This document shows positions 63,401 through 64,000 of a stretch of DNA of 64,000 nucleotides, one piece after another. The number at the start of each line of letters is the position of its first letter. Positions within the stretch are counted from its first letter, which is position 1. The notes beneath the pieces are model-generated. The model saw only the letters and a program-made list of their open reading frames with translations, did not search any database and was not told where the DNA came from. Made by a program: the position numbers and the translations under genes. The stretch is taken from positions 1 through 64,000 of the forward strand of contig CAZZVQ010000015.1 in assembly GCA_964657565.1 (NCBI GenBank), in the 5' to 3' direction. The DNA is from JAVVHH01 sp964657565. GTDB lineage: Bacteria > Pseudomonadota > Alphaproteobacteria > Acetobacterales > Acetobacteraceae.

Positions 63401-64000
63401 GCCGACCGCGCCGACAGCAGCAGCGGCACCGCGTCTCGGTCATCCCGCAGGTCGTCCAGCGCCGTCGGCGCGGGCGCAGCACCCAGCACGGCATGGGCAT
63501 TGGTGCCGCCGAAGCCGAACGAGTTCACGCCGGCCAGCAAGGACCGCCCGGTCAGGCTGAGCGGCGCCTGCACCAGCTGGAGGTTGTGGTCGGCGAACGG
63601 GATCGCCGGGTTCGGCGTCTCGCAATGCAGCGACGCCGGAAGGACGCGGTGCTTCAGCGCGAGAATGGCTTTGATCAGGCCGGCCATCCCGCTTGCGGCC
63701 TCGAGATGGCCGATATTGCTCTTGACCGACCCGATCGGCAGCGGGCGCTTGCGGCAGCGCCCCAGCGCGTCGCCCAGGGCACCCGCCTCGATCGGGTCGC
63801 CCGCCGGGGTGCCGGTGCCGTGCGCCTCGATGAAGGCGATGTCGTCCGGTTCGATCCCGAAACGCTTATAGGTGTCCCGGATCAGCGAGGCTTGCGCCTG
63901 CCGGCTGGGCAAGGACAGCCCGGTCGTGCGCCCATCGGAATTGACGCCGGTGCCACGGATCACCGCATGGATGGTGTCGCCGGCGGCCAGCGCGTCGCGC
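57457..64000 (-). CDS. Type I polyketide synthase, KS-AT-DH-(MT)-ER-KR-ACP (N-terminus beyond window)
   Basis: At least 2181 codons are visible; the frame is open at 64000. From the N-side: KS C-terminal half (EAHGTGTPAGDP and GSVKSNIGHLEA; the active-site Cys lies outside), AT (Ser in MGHSVGEIAA, about 63180-62300), DH (His in LADHVVGEAAVVP, about 62090-61230, Gly of the motif displaced by one), a methyltransferase-like segment (VLQIGAGTGDFSRRLL, about 60660), ER (VHGGAGGVGLAAIQYA, about 59640-58670), KR (VTGGLNGFGLEAG, Tyr in GQAGYVAANA) and ACP (Ser in LGMDSLMAMEL, about 57700). A full reductive set implies a saturated chain. There is no thioesterase; the downstream oxoamine synthase probably offloads it. 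Confidence 0.95.
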   Translation of the reverse strand, partial: RDALAAGDTIHAVIRGTGVNSDGRTTGLSLPSRQAQASLIRDTYKRFGIEPDDIAFIEAHGTGTPAGDPIEAGALGDALGRCRKRPLPIGSVKSNIGHLEAASGMAGLIKAILALKHRVLPASLHCETPNPAIPFADHNLQLVQAPLSLTGRSLLAGVNSFGFGGTNAHAVLGAAPAPTALDDLRDDRDAVPLLLSARSAAALRALAATWRDRLRSGDVDAALLRGAALCREQHAHRLVVSPGPPEAMALHLDTWLGDRASHDVAHGEAVVGRVAFVFSGNGSQWAGMGAEAAQASPTFLDSLAEVDSYLAPRLGWSVLDRIGALDDEALRDTGIAQPMLFAIQVATVEALRAAGIVGQLFMGHSVGEIAAAWAAGALSLDQACQVVTERSRLQATTAGSGRMAALGLDPARAAEVIDATGLSIAAVNAAASITVAGPGEAIDALAGRAGRERWAFSPLSVAHAFHSPEMDPIELPLLEALEGLHGAPIDQPCLPPGPELFVSTVTGAALAAGERLDGRYWWRNVREPVRFAAGAAALIDAGARIFIEIGPQPTLAGYLNAALRDADITGRVLPSLSQRSVRGRDPIALLARRCHAAGCDIRGADAFAGPVQHRGLPTYPWQRERHWLGMTVESRDIVNRPHEHRLLGAREGSEPVVWLNLIGPSQQLWLADHVVGEAAVVPAAALLEMALVAARARYPAAAALEVVDFEIIRPFPVEHGQLRQTRVRLATDASGTIEIASRQRLSDDPWTVHATGRVMAGSGAQPVGPVPPRIADGETITGDRLRRDAARLGLVYGPAFHSVRDVQMTADAAAIDVRLVATEAGVDGMLLPPTLLDGAFQGLVGLAARTLSAGDGVVPWRFGRVRLLRPGGTVPASARLRLRRVGPRSVCADLVLLDALEEPVAEALECWFVRVSLRSRAGLVQAAFHCDQVATPLAIDPADAAALLRGALESYVPGAVQEASMLADAFASSVADETLRGLLVDPEQDLTQANLLATGRVAAAAAPLLDRLLSWLEQDGLRPGEVSSDDVLASLAFDTEASAADATLLAWAAEGLSQRLRGEPAPAAPASLLGQFVHASPSGSAAASSLCDAVIAFARGRLGQRPLRVLQIGAGTGDFSRRLLRAAGSAGLALILDAVSSDGGHPVLAEELAGVADARAFASLDDLPADDAGYELVVGYCAFATGAVGDDALALLARKAPGAVVLLTEPMPNRSWSLVWPQAGERLRDASSWCATLTGAGLDEVDTRDLPQAWPACLIGGRLPARAPQFEVQARGTLIVAEAADALAAGVAQTLDQSGRVTCCGPDELALHLSAWERRPGDTPSRIAFVLPAGGSLPAWLDGLARLVMALPDQARLTVLVRAGATGEPAAAAVAGLLRVAANEHPDAATRLVRLDPGLAPADAVARAAAEILAPDGEPEVSWAGTTRTAPRIRLGWPTRPPQDNAAMRLSVARPGRLETLGWDHVAAPGPLQAGEVLIRVRAAGLNFRDVMWAQGLLPDEALLDGFAGPTLGLECAGEIAAVGAGVEGLAIGDRVMAFAPATMATHAVTRAHAVMRMPEGMGFAAAATVPVAFLTVAYALGHLARLQPGETVLVHGGAGGVGLAAIQYARARGATIYATAGSAAKRALLRRLGVAAVLDSRSLDFVDDVLRLTGGQGVDVVLNSLSGEAMERSLGLLRPFGRFLELGKRDFYANTRMGIRPLRQNVAYFGVDADQLPLVHPALAASLFGELSAALAEGRLRPLPYRAFAAGDAAAAFRLMQASGHVGKVILEIESAPPLRAQPPMQANLALRPDSTYLVTGGLNGFGLEAGRWLARHGARHLVLLGRRGGATPGADHALEQLRGAGVDARAFACDVGDAAALAATLDAVRDEMPPLAGVIHAAVVMDDAILPDVDATRLAAALQVKLGGIEALDRLTLVDPIELFVLFSSVTTVLGNPGQAGYVAANAAAEAVIERRHAAGLPGLAVQWGPIADAGYLVREAGVAQMLNRQLGGRMLHATDALDMLPELLASGRPVIGLAEVGWGALASRLPLLRTPAFRAIKAEDGAGGPELDLRELLQNSPPDVAQAKLTELLIAEVAKITKTAPALIGAQRPLSELGMDSLMAMELRLAVEQRFGLAVPLLALSEGASINALAGRMVRTVLSTGAAEAEGPSVNPMVERLSRFETVEPAELLASGA

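Noticed and set aside
1..64000. CRISPR arrays, tRNA or rRNA genes, complete insertion sequences
   Set aside because: No regularly spaced repeats, cloverleaf-like segments or transposase motifs were seen; a covariance-model scan for tRNA was not possible here.

Overview
The window is GC-rich, densely packed chromosomal DNA from an alphaproteobacterium, most likely a member of the Rhodospirillales/Acetobacteraceae. The clues are a fused aroK-aroB gene, a hisB-DUF2628-hisH-GNAT-hisA-hisF-hisE operon, clpS-clpA, a phasin, and many ATGA/GTGA/TTGA start-stop overlaps. This placement is inference from gene content; no rRNA, tRNA, CRISPR array or complete insertion sequence was seen. One run of 100 N (52718-52817) is an assembly gap flanked by identical 55-base ends.

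Layout: (1) 83-2447, pirin-wrbA with a divergent LysR regulator and a palindromic T-N11-A operator between them. (2) 2510-7620, a six-gene operon on the minus strand encoding a ba3 (B-family) haem-copper oxidase and three multihaem cytochromes c (seven c-haem motifs in all). (3) 7761-25016, a stress/low-oxygen-type island: a stand-alone CheB domain, a 1481-residue CheB-CheR-PAS-histidine kinase-REC-REC-FixJ/LuxR-HTH protein, two UspA-type proteins, a triple-BON protein, an oleate hydratase-family flavoprotein, PPK2, a CBS protein, alcohol and aldehyde dehydrogenases and phosphoketolase. (4) 25086-28901, accA, xerD, a small membrane protein and aroKB. (5) 28975-31044, a remnant of an ABC-transporter 3' end and a rhomboid protease gene of visibly lower GC. 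(6) 31055-42715, an ABC exporter, phnN, gamma-glutamyltransferase, a permease/AKR/dipeptidase/BKACE operon, radC, a thioesterase, map and a D,D-carboxypeptidase. (7) 43023-50797, phasin, clpS-clpA and the his operon. (8) 50811-64000, an APS kinase-nucleotidyltransferase fusion, then a biosynthetic cluster with two alpha/beta-hydrolase-TPR proteins, an FkbM methyltransferase, a sulfotransferase-like protein, an alpha-oxoamine synthase and a reducing type I polyketide synthase that runs off the window.

The main discovery candidate is a regulon visible in the DNA. A 14-bp element, CTGMGTAGTTTCCG (always followed by A, usually then N2-CT), occurs eight times (seven near-identical copies and one weaker). 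It lies only in the intergenic regions between 7.7 and 21.1 kb, always reads toward a gene, and sits 65-153 bp (six copies 83-106 bp) before the start codon. Every transcription unit from the oxidase operon to the phosphoketolase has one. The MGTAG core matches the FixJ consensus GTAMGTAG as I remember it, and the only DNA-binding protein encoded in the island is the FixJ-type HTH at the end of the giant kinase, which itself carries the element. I infer a self-contained signalling system in which one polypeptide senses, phosphorylates and binds DNA, controlling an alternative terminal oxidase, stress proteins, polyphosphate use and fermentative C2 metabolism.
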